DNA of 64,000 bases from Leptotrichia sp. oral taxon 223 (GTDB lineage Bacteria; Fusobacteriota; Fusobacteriia; Fusobacteriales; Leptotrichiaceae): the NCBI RefSeq assembly GCF_013394795.1, contig NZ_JABXYU010000001.1, forward strand, positions 1,116,001 through 1,180,000, read 5' to 3'. A model generated the notes under the pieces. That model did no database searches and was not told the DNA's origin. It worked only from the letters and a program-made list of their open reading frames with translations. Of this stretch, positions 17,640-28,423 are shown in pieces. The translations under genes were made by a program, and so were the position numbers. Within the stretch, counting starts at the first letter, position 1; every line of letters starts with the position of its first letter.

Positions 17640-17900
17640 TTATTTAGCTCTTTCTAAGATTGTAACAACTCTCCATCTTTTATCTTTACTTAATGGTCTA
17701 GTTTCCATAATTTGCACTTTATCTCCGATTCCACAGTCATTGTTTTCATCGTGCGCTTTATATTTTTTAGAAGTTTTTACTCTCTTTTTATAAAGTTTAT
17801 GTAATTTCATTGTTTCTTCAAGAACAACTACAGTTTTATCCATTTTATTAGAAACAACAATTCCTTCTCTTACTTTTCTTTCGTGTCTTTTATTTTCCAC
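17640..17900 (-). CDS. rpsQ: 30S ribosomal protein S17 (uS17)
   Basis: An 86-residue 16S rRNA-binding protein with the signature [20 protein letters not shown] 95-base AT-rich gap separates it from rplN, larger than the neighbouring intergenic spaces. Confidence 0.96.
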   Translation of the reverse strand: MENKRHERKVREGIVVSNKMDKTVVVLEETMKLHKLYKKRVKTSKKYKAHDENNDCGIGDKVQIMETRPLSKDKRWRVVTILERAK

Positions 17901-17911
17901 TCTTGATCCTC

Positions 17912-18103
17912 CTATTTACCAGTTTTTTCAGTTACAACAGTTTTTAGTCTTGCTATTGTTCTTTTAACATCTCGTATTTTAGCAGTGTTTTGTAATTGTC
18001 CAAGAGTTTTTTGAAATTTTAAATTAAATAATTCTTGTTTCAATTCATTTACTTTAACTTCCAATTCTTCCAATGATAATTCTCTAATTTCGTTAATTGT
18101 CAT
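17912..18103 (-). CDS. rpmC: 50S ribosomal protein L29 (uL29)
   Basis: A 63-residue helical hairpin protein near the exit tunnel. ELRELS-like start ([20 protein letters not shown]) and [14 protein letters not shown] are typical. Its ATG overlaps the rplP stop codon (TAATG), indicating translational coupling. Confidence 0.96.
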   Translation of the reverse strand: MTINEIRELSLEELEVKVNELKQELFNLKFQKTLGQLQNTAKIRDVKRTIARLKTVVTEKTGK

Positions 18104-18528
18104 TACTTATCACCACCTACTTCTTCTTTTCTAACAAATTTAACTTTTATAGGTAGTTTATGTCCAGCTTTTCTTAATGCTTCCTTGGCTTTCTCTTCTG
18201 ATACTCCGCCAACTTCAAACATTATTTTATCCTTTTTAACTACTGCTACCCAACCTTCTGCATTACCTTTACCTTTACCCATTCTTGTTCCTTCGGGTCT
18301 TTTTGTATAAGGTTTATCAGGGAATATTCTTATCCAGATTTTACCTTCTCTTTTAAATGTTCTGTTGATTGTTACCCTGCAAGCCTCAATTTGTCTTGAA
18401 GTAATCCAACCAAATTCTTTAGCGGCAAGTCCAAATTCACCAAAATCAACTTTGTTTCCTTTAGTCGCTACGCCACCCATTTTTCCTCTGAACTGTTTTC
18501 TATATTTCGTTCTTTTAGGTATTAACAT
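18103..18528 (-). CDS. rplP: 50S ribosomal protein L16 (uL16)
   Basis: A 141-residue protein near the A site. It begins [19 protein letters not shown], the standard start. An upstream in-frame ATG would add 15 non-homologous residues overlapping rpsC and is rejected. The gene begins one base after the rpsC stop codon and overlaps rpmC by one base. Confidence 0.97.
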   Translation of the reverse strand: MLIPKRTKYRKQFRGKMGGVATKGNKVDFGEFGLAAKEFGWITSRQIEACRVTINRTFKREGKIWIRIFPDKPYTKRPEGTRMGKGKGNAEGWVAVVKKDKIMFEVGGVSEEKAKEALRKAGHKLPIKVKFVRKEEVGGDK

Positions 18529-18529
18529 A

Positions 18530-19186
18530 TTATTCGTTTTCTCCTTCCTTTGTAGTAGAAAGAACTTCACCATTAAATATCCATACTTTTAATCCTAAAG
18601 CACCGTATGTAGTGTGTGCAGTAGCTGTTGCATAATCAACATCTGCTCTTAAAGTATGTAGTGGTACTCTTCCTGAAAGTGTCCATTCACTTCTTGCAAT
18701 TTCGGCACCATTCAATCTTCCCGATACCATAACTTTAATTCCTTTAATCCCAGCTTTTTCTGCTCTTTGAATAGCTTGCTGAACTGCTCTTTTATAGGCA
18801 ACCCTTTTTTCAATTGCAGTTGCAATGCTTTCTGCTACTAATTGAGCATCTTTATTAGGATTTTTGATTTCTTGTACTTTAATTTGCACTCTTTTACCAG
18901 TTAATTTTTCTAATTTTACTTTTAAAGCTTCAATTTCTTGTCCTTTTCTTCCGATTAGGATTCCAGCTTTTCCAGTTTCTATAATAACTGCCACTTCTGT
19001 AGGTGATGTTCTTTCTATTTGAATAGAAGAAATCCCTGCGTGGTAATAGTTTTTCTTAATATATTTTTTTATTTTTAAATCTTCATGAAAATTGTTTACG
19101 TATTCTTTCCCCTCAGCGAACCATTTTGAATCCCAAGTTCTTGTGATTCCTAATCTTATCCCCCTAGGATCTACTTTTTGTCCCAC
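18530..19186 (-). CDS. rpsC: 30S ribosomal protein S3 (uS3)
   Basis: A 218-residue protein at the mRNA entry channel. [20 protein letters not shown] begins it. The KH domain has [15 protein letters not shown], and the C-terminal domain carries [15 protein letters not shown] and [10 protein letters not shown]. Confidence 0.97.
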   Translation of the reverse strand: MGQKVDPRGIRLGITRTWDSKWFAEGKEYVNNFHEDLKIKKYIKKNYYHAGISSIQIERTSPTEVAVIIETGKAGILIGRKGQEIEALKVKLEKLTGKRVQIKVQEIKNPNKDAQLVAESIATAIEKRVAYKRAVQQAIQRAEKAGIKGIKVMVSGRLNGAEIARSEWTLSGRVPLHTLRADVDYATATAHTTYGALGLKVWIFNGEVLSTTKEGENE

Positions 19187-19211
19187 AGACTTACCTCCTT
19201 ATTTGTCTAAA

Positions 19212-19550
19212 CTAATCTTCTCTTTCATCAACTTCTACTGTGATATGAGCTGTTGGTTTTCTAATAATGTCAGCTCTTCCCATTGCTCTTGGGCTGATTC
19301 TTTTTAACACTGGTCCTTTATCAATTAATATTCTTGATATGAATAGCTTGTCAGGATCCATATTGTTGTTATGTTCAGCGTTTGCAATTGCTGATCTTAA
19401 TGTTTTTTCTATATATAATGCCGCTTTTTTGTTTGTAAATTTTAAAATGTTCAATGCTTGCAACGCATTTTTCCCTCTTACAATATCAGCAACTAATCTT
19501 GCTTTTTGAGGGCTTAATCTTTGGTATTTCAATTTAGCTACTACTGCCAT
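19212..19550 (-). CDS. rplV: 50S ribosomal protein L22 (uL22)
   Basis: A 112-residue protein lining the nascent-peptide tunnel. QRLSPQKARLVADIVRGKNA and the C-terminal PRAMGRADIIRKPTAHITV are conserved. Normal length. Confidence 0.97.
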   Translation of the reverse strand: MAVVAKLKYQRLSPQKARLVADIVRGKNALQALNILKFTNKKAALYIEKTLRSAIANAEHNNNMDPDKLFISRILIDKGPVLKRISPRAMGRADIIRKPTAHITVEVDERED

Positions 19551-19596
19551 TCAAAGTCCTCTCCTTTCATCAATGTATGTCTATCGGTTATTCTAA

Positions 19597-19869
19597 TTAT
19601 TTTTTAACTTTTTTAGCGTCTTTTCCATGTCCGTAGAAAGTTCTAGTTGGTGCAAATTCACCTAATTTATGTCCAACCATTTCCTCAGTCACATATACGG
19701 GTATATGTTTTTTACCATTATATACGGCAAAAGTATGTCCAATAAATTGAGGGAATATAGTTGATCTTCTAGACCATGTTTTAATAACTTGTTTTTTACC
19801 TCCCAATGCTTCTATTTTTTTTAATAAATATGCATCAACAAAAGGTCCTTTTTTTAATGAACGAGCCAT
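19597..19869 (-). CDS. rpsS: 30S ribosomal protein S19 (uS19)
   Basis: A 90-residue head protein of the small subunit. [19 protein letters not shown] and the [16 protein letters not shown] motif identify it. A 236-base AT-rich gap without a gene lies between it and rplB, unusual for this operon. Confidence 0.97.
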   Translation of the reverse strand: MARSLKKGPFVDAYLLKKIEALGGKKQVIKTWSRRSTIFPQFIGHTFAVYNGKKHIPVYVTEEMVGHKLGEFAPTRTFYGHGKDAKKVKK

Positions 19870-20105
19870 TCTTTCCTCCTTATTTCATTTTTTAAATCGA
19901 GAAATGTTACTTAATACATCTCATCTTAATTAGTTATTGCCTAAATCCTTAATTATTTAATTCAATGTATCAAGCAATATTTTTATATTCAGTCAAGCTT
20001 CTGTTCAGATATTTTATCAGGCTGCTTAACTGGCACAGTCCATTTCTGCGTTTTTCATCTAAAAATTGTATTATCAAAATTGATATTTCCTTTATTTTTA
20101 AACTA

Positions 20106-20933
20106 CTATTTTTTTCTTCTTCTAACGATGAATTTATCACTAAGCTTTTTACCTCTAGTTTTCTTACCAAGTGTAGGTTTACCCCAAGGTGTAACTGGTG
20201 ATTTTCTACCAATTGGAGATCTTCCTTCTCCTCCTCCATGTGGGTGATCCACAGGGTTCATTACAGATCCTCTAACATGAGGTTTTCTTCCTAAGTGTCT
20301 ATTTCTTCCAGCTTTTCCTAACGACACTAGTGAATGTTCAGAATTTCCTACTGTTCCGATTGTAGCCATACATTCCTTATGAATAAGTCTTAATTCTCCA
20401 GATGGTAATTCCACGTGGCAGTAAGTTCCTTCTTTTGCAATAAGTCTTGCAGCTGTTCCTGCCGATCTTGCCAACTGTCCACCTTTACCAGGCATAAGTT
20501 CTACATTGTGAATAACTGTCCCTATTGGCAAGTCTTTTAATTTTAGAGCATTTCCTGGTTTGATGTCTGCATTTTCTCCCGCTATTACAGTATCACCTTT
20601 TTTAAGTCCGTTTGGAGCTAGGATATATCTTTTTTCTCCATCAGCATAGTGTAGCAATGCGATGTTTGCAGTTCTGTTTGGATCATATTCAAGAGTTGCA
20701 ACTTTTGCAGGCACTCCGATTTTATTTCGTTTCCAGTCAATTACCCTGTATAGTCTTTTGTGTCCTTTATGTCTGTTTCTGCCTGTTCTATGTCCATAGT
20801 TGTCAATTCCATAAGATGAATTTAATGGTTCAACTAAAGATTTTTCAGGTCTAACCTTATCTAAGTCCTTATTAACTAATATCGACATATGCCGTGTCCC
20901 ACTAGTCATCGGTTTTAATTTTTTTATTGGCAT
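20106..20933 (-). CDS. rplB: 50S ribosomal protein L2 (uL2)
   Basis: A 275-residue protein at the peptidyl-transferase region. Diagnostic segments are [20 protein letters not shown] and [19 protein letters not shown], which contains the critical His. The preceding 210 bases (rplW side) include a small GC hairpin. Confidence 0.98.
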   Translation of the reverse strand: MPIKKLKPMTSGTRHMSILVNKDLDKVRPEKSLVEPLNSSYGIDNYGHRTGRNRHKGHKRLYRVIDWKRNKIGVPAKVATLEYDPNRTANIALLHYADGEKRYILAPNGLKKGDTVIAGENADIKPGNALKLKDLPIGTVIHNVELMPGKGGQLARSAGTAARLIAKEGTYCHVELPSGELRLIHKECMATIGTVGNSEHSLVSLGKAGRNRHLGRKPHVRGSVMNPVDHPHGGGEGRSPIGRKSPVTPWGKPTLGKKTRGKKLSDKFIVRRRKK

Positions 20934-21096
20934 AACTTATGTTCCCTCTCTTCCTATTTCTCTTTATTTGCACAATTATTCAAAAAAATTTTCAAATAAT
21001 CTCTATAATTTTACATAACTTATCTATTATAGCATTTTTACTAAATAATTTCTACAAAAAAATACAGTTATTTTTACTTTTTCTAAAAATTATTTT

Positions 21097-21112
21097 TCGG
21101 GGAAATCCCCGA
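21097..21112 (-). promoter_or_regulatory. Small GC-rich hairpin between rplW and rplB
   Basis: TCGGGGAAATCCCCGA is a compact inverted repeat in the 210-base gap between rplW and rplB. It may be an attenuator or mRNA processing site. On the minus strand it is followed by an AT-rich stretch, not a strong T-run. Confidence 0.4.
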
Positions 21113-21143
21113 GAAATAGATGTTATGGTTTTTGTGATTCGTC

Positions 21144-21428
21144 TTATCCTTCATAAGCTGCGATAGTTTCTCCATCTTTCAACTTAACAATTGCTTTTTT
21201 GATAGCAGCTGTTTTATACATTGACATTCTGAATCTTTTGTTTTTTGATTTAATGTTCAAAGTATTTACACCTTGAACTTTTACATTAAACAGTTTTTCA
21301 ATTGCATCTTTAATTTGAAGCTTGTTTGCTCTTCTGTCTACTATGAAAACGTATTCATTATTTTCCAGTAAATTTCTTGCTTTTTCTGTATTAATTACAG
21401 GTTTTTTGATAATATCAGTAATATGCAT
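21144..21428 (-). CDS. rplW: 50S ribosomal protein L23 (uL23)
   Basis: A 94-residue protein at the tunnel exit that docks trigger factor and SRP. It has the KPVINTEKARNLLENNEYVF start and KDAIEKLFNVKVQGVNTLN. The ATG overlaps the rplD stop (TAATG), so translation is coupled. Confidence 0.96.
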   Translation of the reverse strand: MHITDIIKKPVINTEKARNLLENNEYVFIVDRRANKLQIKDAIEKLFNVKVQGVNTLNIKSKNKRFRMSMYKTAAIKKAIVKLKDGETIAAYEG

Positions 21429-22072
21429 TATGCTAGCACCTCCTCGATAGTTGCAAGAGCTTCTTTAGTCAAGATCACTTTGTCTTGTTTGATTAACCAG
21501 TAGATGCTTAAATCTCTTGTATTAATTGCCGCAACTTTTTCAATATTTCTAGTTGATAAATATAAGAAATAATCTCTATCTATATTATCAGCATCGTCAT
21601 TTGTTACATATAATTGTTTTACTCCGTCAAAGTTCAATGCTTTTGCAAAATTAATAAATGTTTTTGTTTTTGGTGTTTCCAATGTAAAATCATCTAATAC
21701 GATTACATTTCCTTCGCTAATTTTTGTTGCTAAAGCTGATTTTAAAGCTAATTTTCTAACTTTTTTATTTACTTTTTTAGCATAGCTTCTTGGTTTTGGT
21801 CCGTGAACTACTCCTCCACCTACCATGTGTGGCGCTCTTGTAGATCCTTGTCTAGCTCTTCCTGTTCCTTTTTGTCTAAAAGGTTTTCTTCCTCCACCTC
21901 TTACTTCTGCTCTTGTTTTTGTTGAGGCAGATCCTTGTCTGGCTTCAGCTAATTCTGCTACTAAAACTTCGTGCATTACGTGTTTATTTGGCTCGATTCC
22001 AAATATGTCGTTATTTACTTCAATAGTTCCTGCTTGTGAACCGTCTAATTTATATATATTTAAAACTGGCAT
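21428..22072 (-). CDS. rplD: 50S ribosomal protein L4 (uL4)
   Basis: A 214-residue tunnel protein; in some bacteria it represses the S10 operon. The loop [20 protein letters not shown] and the [20 protein letters not shown] region are diagnostic. Normal length. Confidence 0.97.
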   Translation of the reverse strand: MPVLNIYKLDGSQAGTIEVNNDIFGIEPNKHVMHEVLVAELAEARQGSASTKTRAEVRGGGRKPFRQKGTGRARQGSTRAPHMVGGGVVHGPKPRSYAKKVNKKVRKLALKSALATKISEGNVIVLDDFTLETPKTKTFINFAKALNFDGVKQLYVTNDDADNIDRDYFLYLSTRNIEKVAAINTRDLSIYWLIKQDKVILTKEALATIEEVLA

Positions 22073-22093
22073 GTTATCCTCCTCTCTTTCCTA

Positions 22094-22720
22094 TTAATAT
22101 TTCTTTACCGATTTTTTGATAACTAAGTAACCATTTTTTGGTCCTGGAACAGCACCTTTTACTAATAAAAGACTGTTTTCCACATCAAATTTAATAACTT
22201 GCAAGTTTTGAACTGTCACTTTTTCAGCTCCAAGTCTTCCAGCCATTTTTTTACCTTTTGGCACGTTACTGTTTGATGCGGCTCCTCCTGCGTTAGAACC
22301 TCCAAGTCTATGGTTTCTTGAAACCCCGTGTGAAGCTCTGTTTCCACCAAAGTTATGTCTTTTCATAACCCCTGCAGTCCCTTTACCTTTTGAAGTTCCA
22401 GAAATATCAACAAATTCGATACCTTCCAATACGTCTACCTTGATTTCTTGTCCTAATGTAAAGTCAGCTGGATTAGCCACCTTAAATTCCTTAAGAAATC
22501 TTTTTGGAGTAACTCCTGCTTTTTTAAATACACCTAATAATGGTTTAGTAGTGTTTTTTTCTTTTTTATCTCCATATGCTAATGTAATAGCGTTATATCC
22601 TTCTTTTTCCTCAGTTTTAATTTGTGTAATGAAGTTAGTTCCTGCTTCGATTACTGTAACTGGAATTAATTTTTCATTTTCGAAAATTTGAGTCATTCCG
22701 ATTTTTTTACCTAATATCAT
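22094..22720 (-). CDS. rplC: 50S ribosomal protein L3 (uL3)
   Basis: A 208-residue assembly protein. MILGKKIGMTQIFE is the typical start. The central GTSKGKGTAGVMKRHNFGG and the tip region with GRLGAEKVTVQNLQV are conserved. Confidence 0.97.
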   Translation of the reverse strand: MILGKKIGMTQIFENEKLIPVTVIEAGTNFITQIKTEEKEGYNAITLAYGDKKEKNTTKPLLGVFKKAGVTPKRFLKEFKVANPADFTLGQEIKVDVLEGIEFVDISGTSKGKGTAGVMKRHNFGGNRASHGVSRNHRLGGSNAGGAASNSNVPKGKKMAGRLGAEKVTVQNLQVIKFDVENSLLLVKGAVPGPKNGYLVIKKSVKKY

Positions 22721-22783
22721 TTTTTATTTTTCCTCCTTAATATATTGGTTGACAGCTTTATAAATGCCAACTTGTACTAAGCC

Positions 22784-23089
22784 TTACGATTGCTTAATTT
22801 CAACTCCCACACCTGATGGCAAGTTTAATGATGCTAATGCATTTACGATTTGTTGATTTGAATTTTTGATTTCGACAAATCTTCTGTGAATTCTCATTTC
22901 AAATTGTTCTCTTGAATCTTTATTTACGTGAACTGATCTTAAAACTGTATATTTTTTAGTTTTTGTAGGCAACGGAAGCGGCCCTGCTAATTCTGAACCA
23001 TTTTTCTTAGCTACTTCTGCAATTTTTTTAGCAGATTGATCCAACAGCTTGTGATCATAAGATTGTAAATATATTCTTATTTTATCCAA
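22784..23089 (-). CDS. rpsJ: 30S ribosomal protein S10 / NusE (uS10)
   Basis: A 101-residue protein, also part of the antitermination complex as NusE. The start KIRIYLQSYDHKLLDQSAKK and the loop PLPLPTKTKKYTVLRSVHVN identify it. It is the first gene of the S10-spc operon, behind a clear promoter and a structured leader. Confidence 0.98.
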   Translation of the reverse strand: MDKIRIYLQSYDHKLLDQSAKKIAEVAKKNGSELAGPLPLPTKTKKYTVLRSVHVNKDSREQFEMRIHRRFVEIKNSNQQIVNALASLNLPSGVGVEIKQS

Positions 23090-23112
23090 AGTCTTTCCTC
23101 CTGTTTATTTCT

Positions 23113-23160
23113 TTGTTTATCTTAGTAAACAGAGAAATTAGATTATTAAAATCTAATCTC
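23113..23160 (-). promoter_or_regulatory. Two hairpins in the S10 operon leader
   Basis: In the roughly 110-base leader, GAGAAATTAGAT/ATCTAATCTC (23132-23160) and TGTTTA/TAAACA (23113-23130) form adjacent hairpins just before the rpsJ ribosome site. Leader autoregulation by a ribosomal protein is known for S10 operons elsewhere; whether it applies here is inference. Confidence 0.45.
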
Positions 23161-23206
23161 TCCTTTACTTAACATTTGTGAACTATTTTCTATTACATTT
23201 CTAAAT

Positions 23207-23235
23207 ATTATAACAAATATTTTACTTGTCTGCAA
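23207..23235 (-). promoter_or_regulatory. Promoter of the S10-spc operon
   Basis: On the minus strand TTGCAG (23235-23230) and TATAAT (23212-23207) are 17 bases apart. It lies in the tuf-rpsJ gap, so the S10 block can be transcribed apart from the str operon. Confidence 0.8.
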
Positions 23236-23271
23236 TAATTATTTTTATTTTAAGGAAGTTTTTACAGAAAA

Positions 23272-24456
23272 CTATTTAGTAATAGTTGCTACTACTCCTG
23301 AAGCTACTGTTCTTCCACCTTCTCTTATCGCAAATCTCAATCCTTCTTCCATTGCGATTGGGTGAATTAATTCCACTGTCATTTCGATGTTATCTCCAGG
23401 CATTACCATTTCCACACCTTCCGGCAAGTTTACTTCTCCTGTGATGTCAGTAGTTCTGAAATAGAATTGTGGTTTGTATCCTGTAAAGAATGGTGTATGT
23501 CTTCCACCTTCGTCTTTTGTAAGTACGTATACTTCTGACTTAAATCCTGTATGTGGAGTGATTGTTCCTGGCTTAGCAAGCACTTGTCCTCTTTCCACTT
23601 CTTCTTTCTTAGTTCCTCTTAACAATGCTCCGATATTGTCTCCAGCCTGTCCTGAATCCAACAGTTTTCTGAACATTTCCACTCCTGTTACAGTTGTTCT
23701 TGAAGTCGGTTTGATTCCTACGATTTCCACTTCTTCACCAACCTTGATTACTCCTCTTTCCACTCTTCCTGTTACTACTGTCCCTCTTCCTGTAATTGTA
23801 AATACATCTTCAATTGGCATAAGGAATGGTTGGTCAACCGGTCTTTCTGGTGTCGGGATATATTCGTCAACTGCATCCATCAATTCCATAATCTTTTCTA
23901 CCCATTTTGCTTCACCATTTAATGCCCCTAATGCTGATCCAGCTATTATTGGAACGTCATCTCCTGGGAAATCATATTCATTAAGCAGTTCCCTTACTTC
24001 CATTTCAACCAGCTCTAATAACTCGTCATCGTCTACCATGTCAACTTTGTTTAAGAATACTACAATGTAAGGCACCCCTACTTGTCTTGCAAGCAGGATA
24101 TGTTCTCTTGTCTGAGGCATTGGCCCGTCAGCCGCTGATACTACCAGGATTGCTCCGTCCATTTGCGCTGCCCCTGTAATCATGTTCTTTACATAGTCCG
24201 CATGGCCTGGGCAGTCAACGTGGGCATAGTGTCTTTTGTCTGTTTCATACTCAATGTGCGCTGTGTTGATTGTAATTCCTCTTTCTCTTTCTTCAGGAGC
24301 CTGATCGATGTTTTCAAAATCAACTTTTTCAGCCAGCCCCTTGTCAGACAGCACTTTTGAGATTGCCGCTGTCAAAGTAGTTTTTCCGTGATCTACGTGT
24401 CCGATTGTTCCTATGTTTACATGTGGTTTATTTCTTTCAAATTTAGCTTTTGCCAT
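23272..24456 (-). CDS. tuf: Elongation factor Tu
   Basis: The 394-residue GTPase that brings aminoacyl-tRNA to the ribosome. G motifs: GHVDHGKTT near 19-27, DCPGHADY near 81, NKVDMVDD near 136. The switch I region [17 protein letters not shown] and C-terminal domains are complete. Last gene of the str operon in this window; no second tuf copy is seen here. Confidence 0.99.
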   Translation of the reverse strand: MAKAKFERNKPHVNIGTIGHVDHGKTTLTAAISKVLSDKGLAEKVDFENIDQAPEERERGITINTAHIEYETDKRHYAHVDCPGHADYVKNMITGAAQMDGAILVVSAADGPMPQTREHILLARQVGVPYIVVFLNKVDMVDDDELLELVEMEVRELLNEYDFPGDDVPIIAGSALGALNGEAKWVEKIMELMDAVDEYIPTPERPVDQPFLMPIEDVFTITGRGTVVTGRVERGVIKVGEEVEIVGIKPTSRTTVTGVEMFRKLLDSGQAGDNIGALLRGTKKEEVERGQVLAKPGTITPHTGFKSEVYVLTKDEGGRHTPFFTGYKPQFYFRTTDITGEVNLPEGVEMVMPGDNIEMTVELIHPIAMEEGLRFAIREGGRTVASGVVATITK

Positions 24457-24532
24457 TTTTATAATTCCTCCGTTATTTCTTTATTTTTTAAATTTTTTAT
24501 TGTTGCTTAAATTTTATTCTTTTAAGTTTTTA

Positions 24533-26617
24533 CTATTTTCCTTGTCTTTCATCAATTACTTGCTGAGCAATATTTTTTGGAACTTCTACATATTTTTCAA
24601 ATTCCATTGAATAAGATGCTCTTCCTTGTGTTTTCGATCTCAAATCAGTTGCGTAACCGAACATTTGCGATAAAGGCACTTCTGCATTAATAATTTTTGC
24701 ATTGTTTCTGTCAGTCATTCCCGAAACTTGTCCACGTCTTGCATTCAAATCTCCAATTACGTCTCCCATGTATTCTTCCGGTGTAGTAACTTCTACTTTG
24801 AAGATTGGTTCCAACAATACTGGATTAGCCGCTCTAAGCCCTTTTTTAACTGCCATTGAACCTGCTATTTTAAATGCCATTTCTGATGAATCGACTTCAT
24901 GGTAAGATCCGTCATACAATGTAACTTTTATATCTTGAACAGGATATCCTGCAACCACTCCTGCTTCCAATGCTTCCTGAATTCCTTTGTCTACCGCTGG
25001 AATATATTCTCTTGGAATAGCTCCTCCAGTAATTTGGTTAACAAATTCATATCCTTTTCCATGATTAGCTTCAACTTTCATCTTAACATGTCCATATTGT
25101 CCACGTCCTCCAGATTGTTTAGCATATTTTTCTTCAACATCTGTTGCACCATTGATTGTTTCTCTATAAGCAACTTGTGGTTTACCTACATTTGCCTCCA
25201 CTTTAAATTCACGTTTCATTCTGTCTACAATGATTTCCAAGTGCAGTTCTCCCATTCCTGAAATCAATGTTTGTCCAGTTTCCTGGTTAGTTGATACTTT
25301 GAATGTAGGATCTTCTTCTGCAAGTTTTGCAAGGGCTGTTCCCATTTTTTCCTGATCGGCTTTAGTTTTTGGTTCTACTGCGATTTGGATAACTGTATCA
25401 GGGAATTCCATTTTTTCTAGGATAATCGGAGCATTTTCAGCACACAATGTATCTCCTGTTGTAGTATCTTTTAATCCAACTGCCGCAGCTATATCTCCAG
25501 AGTAAACTATATCAAGTTCTTCTCTTTTGTTAGCGTGCATTTGAAGCAATCTTCCCATTCTTTCTTTTTTACCTTTAGTAGAGTTTAATACATAAGATCC
25601 TTTTTCTAGCACCCCTGAATAAACTCTGAAGAATGATAATCTTCCAACAAACGGATCTGTAATAATTTTGAACGCCAATGCTGAGAATGGCGCTTCATCT
25701 CCCATTTCTCTTTGAATAGGTTCTTCAGTTTTAGGGTCCGTTCCATTAATTTTTCCACCGTTAATGTCTAGTGGTGATGGCATGTAGGCAACTACTGCAT
25801 CAAGCAATGGTTGAATCCCTTTATTTTTGAATGCTGTTCCACATAGCACAGGTACAATTGTCCCTGCGATTGTAGCAACTCTTAATGCTTTTTTGATTTC
25901 TTCTTCAGTGATTTCTTCTCCACCAAAGTATTTTTCCATCAAGTCATCATCAGTTTCAACTACAGATTCAATCATATGTTCTCTTGCTGCTTGAGCATCA
26001 TCTAACAATTCAGCTCTAACATCAACAACTTCATAGTCTGCCCCCATAGTTTCATCTTTAAATAAGTATTCTTTCATTGTTACCAAGTCGATAATTCCTT
26101 CAAAATTATCTTCTGCACCAATAGGCAATTGGATTGGCACGCCATTCCCGCCTAATTTTTCTTTAATGTCGTTTACACACATGTTAAAGTCTGCTCCGAC
26201 TCTGTCCATTTTATTTAAAAATGCCATTCTTGGTACATTATACTTATCTGCCTGTCTCCAAACAGTTTCTGATTGCGGCTGAACTCCGTCAACTGCTGAA
26301 AACACTGCAACAGACCCATCTAGTACCCTTAGCGATCTTTCTACTTCAACTGTAAAGTCAACGTGGCCTGGTGTATCTATTATATTAATTCTGTGTCCGT
26401 TCCAGAATGCTGTTGTTGCAGCTGATGTAATTGTGATTCCTCTTTCCTGTTCCTGTTCCATATAGTCCATCGTAGCAGCTCCTTCGTGAACTTCTCCGAT
26501 TTTATGGTTTACTCCTGTATAAAACAAGATTCTTTCAGTTGTAGTTGTTTTTCCGGCGTCTATATGTGCCATGATACCAATGTTTCTAGTATCTTTCAAA
26601 GCAACTTTTCTTGCCAT
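24533..26617 (-). CDS. fusA: Elongation factor G
   Basis: The 694-residue translocase GTPase. It has [15 protein letters not shown] near 17-31, [24 protein letters not shown] and NKMDRVGAD, plus the domain IV signature region [13 protein letters not shown]. Full length. It sits between rpsG and tuf as in the classical str operon. Confidence 0.99.
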   Translation of the reverse strand: MARKVALKDTRNIGIMAHIDAGKTTTTERILFYTGVNHKIGEVHEGAATMDYMEQEQERGITITSAATTAFWNGHRINIIDTPGHVDFTVEVERSLRVLDGSVAVFSAVDGVQPQSETVWRQADKYNVPRMAFLNKMDRVGADFNMCVNDIKEKLGGNGVPIQLPIGAEDNFEGIIDLVTMKEYLFKDETMGADYEVVDVRAELLDDAQAAREHMIESVVETDDDLMEKYFGGEEITEEEIKKALRVATIAGTIVPVLCGTAFKNKGIQPLLDAVVAYMPSPLDINGGKINGTDPKTEEPIQREMGDEAPFSALAFKIITDPFVGRLSFFRVYSGVLEKGSYVLNSTKGKKERMGRLLQMHANKREELDIVYSGDIAAAVGLKDTTTGDTLCAENAPIILEKMEFPDTVIQIAVEPKTKADQEKMGTALAKLAEEDPTFKVSTNQETGQTLISGMGELHLEIIVDRMKREFKVEANVGKPQVAYRETINGATDVEEKYAKQSGGRGQYGHVKMKVEANHGKGYEFVNQITGGAIPREYIPAVDKGIQEALEAGVVAGYPVQDIKVTLYDGSYHEVDSSEMAFKIAGSMAVKKGLRAANPVLLEPIFKVEVTTPEEYMGDVIGDLNARRGQVSGMTDRNNAKIINAEVPLSQMFGYATDLRSKTQGRASYSMEFEKYVEVPKNIAQQVIDERQGK

Positions 26618-26773
26618 TTAATTTTTCCTCCTTGTTTTTGTAAGCTACTTCCTGTTTAAGAAGTATGTTTAAAATTTGAAACAATATTTTTATAAATCCA
26701 GTTCTGAAAAAATGAATTTTGTAAAAATATAAACTTTATTAAATACTCGATAATTGTTTTCAAATAAATCAGA

Positions 26774-27244
<471 letters not shown>

Positions 27245-27276
27245 TTAATTGTCCTCCTTACTTTTTTAAAAATTAA

Positions 27277-27645
27277 TTACCCTTTTTTCGCTCCGTATCT
27301 TGATCTACCTTGTTTTCTGTTTACAACTCCTGCTGTATCCAATGCTCCTCTGATTATTTTATATCTAACCCCTGGCAAATCTTTTGTTCTTCCTCCTCTT
27401 AAAAGAACGATACTATGTTCTTGCAAGTTGTGTCCGATTCCTGGAATATAAGCAGTAACTTCGATTCCATTTACTAATTTAACCCTTGCTACCTTTCTTA
27501 AGGCTGAGTTAGGTTTTTTAGGTGTAGTTGTATATACTCTTACACAAACCCCTCTTTTTTGTGGATTACCTTTTAATGCAGGTGATTTTTTCTTTTTCTC
27601 AGTTGTACTTCTACCAAATCTTACTAATTGATTAATAGTAGGCAT
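27277..27645 (-). CDS. rpsL: 30S ribosomal protein S12 (uS12)
   Basis: A 122-residue decoding-centre protein. It begins [20 protein letters not shown]; the GAGGAGG ribosome site favours this ATG over an in-frame codon six residues upstream. The decoding loop [18 protein letters not shown] is intact, with the usual Lys associated with streptomycin sensitivity. First gene of the str operon, behind an unusually long leader of about 280 bases. Confidence 0.98.
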   Translation of the reverse strand: MPTINQLVRFGRSTTEKKKKSPALKGNPQKRGVCVRVYTTTPKKPNSALRKVARVKLVNGIEVTAYIPGIGHNLQEHSIVLLRGGRTKDLPGVRYKIIRGALDTAGVVNRKQGRSRYGAKKG

Positions 27646-27929
27646 CTGTTTTCCTCCTCTCAAATTTCTTTGATTTATATATTTATTCTCGCGTTATATT
27701 TCAAAACTAAAACTTTTTATAAAGCTCATTTCTTCAATCTACATTTGATAAAGCTGCATTTGACAAAGTTCTTAATTTTCCTAATTTTTTGCTTTTTTGC
27801 AAATTACCTTATCAAACATAAGCGCATACTTATTTTAAGTATATCGATTTACTCTAAAATTCACTTCAAAATACATTATTTTATAAATAATATATTTTTC
27901 AAAATTTAGTTATGAGTTCTAACCTAACT
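27646..27929 (-). promoter_or_regulatory. Long leader of the str operon
   Basis: About 280 bases separate the promoter from rpsL. No gene is seen. Two near-copies of a 15-base stretch (CTTTGTCAAATGCAG and CTTTATCAAATGTAG, minus strand) occur around 27740-27770. Regulation by a leader structure is possible but not shown. Confidence 0.4.
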
Positions 27930-27958
27930 ATTTTATACTATAAAAGCCCTTTTGTCAA
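27930..27958 (-). promoter_or_regulatory. Promoter of the str operon
   Basis: On the minus strand TTGACA (27958-27953) and TAAAAT (27935-27930) are 17 bases apart. The -35 lies inside a palindrome AGCCCTT-ttgtc-AAGGGCT (27945-27963), which could be an operator or a terminator remnant. Confidence 0.8.
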
Positions 27959-28001
27959 GGGCTATAAAAAGATTTTTATTCGATAATTTTCAAAGCGGTT
28001 T

Positions 28002-28361
28002 TCATTTCAAAAAATATTTTAAATTCTCTTCCTGAATTTCCCATTTTCCATTCTGGCTTGTTCCTTCATACCTTAAAATATTCTTTTGCTTAAACTTTTT
28101 CATGTAATATTTTACTTTATTTACTGTCCAGTTTAGATTATCAGCTATCTGTTTCTGAGACATTTCAGGATTATTTATTATTGTGTTTATTATCGTTTTA
28201 TCTGTTTCTGTAAGATTTTTTATATCTAATTTTTCTTTTTCGGAAATAGCTTGGATAGTGTTAGTTTTATCTTGGGTACTACCTTGGGTAGTTTTAACAG
28301 TATTATAACCTTTTCTATAAATATTAACTCTAAAATCATTTTCAAAAGGGATAAATTCATA
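28002..28361 (-). pseudogene. 3' remnant of an AlbA_2/winged-helix (Schlafen-like) regulator
   Basis: A 119-codon open stretch with no start codon at its beginning, where a TAG directly precedes it. It reads YEFIPFENDFRVNIYRKGYN, then a polar linker, then a winged-helix-like segment (TDKTIINTIINNPEMSQKQI, ADNLNWTVNKVKYYMKKFKQ) and ends WEIQEENLKYFLK. The NDFRVNIYRK end of the catalytic-like part plus a C-terminal HTH is what AlbA_2 'divergent AAA' regulators show. The N-terminal 300 or so residues are missing. Confidence 0.6.
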
Positions 28362-28399
28362 CTAAACCCTATTTAAAAAATAGAAATAAAATTCTATAA
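28359..28399 (-). repeat. Short dispersed repeat 1, copy 1
   Basis: About 41 bases ending GGGTTTAGTAT on the minus strand match 63724-63763 on the plus strand at roughly three quarters of positions (shared TTTATT-CTATTTT-GGGTTTAGTAT). It overlaps the 5' edge of the HTH gene remnant. Confidence 0.5.
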
Positions 28400-28423
28400 C
28401 AATTAATTTGATAGCCTTATTAA

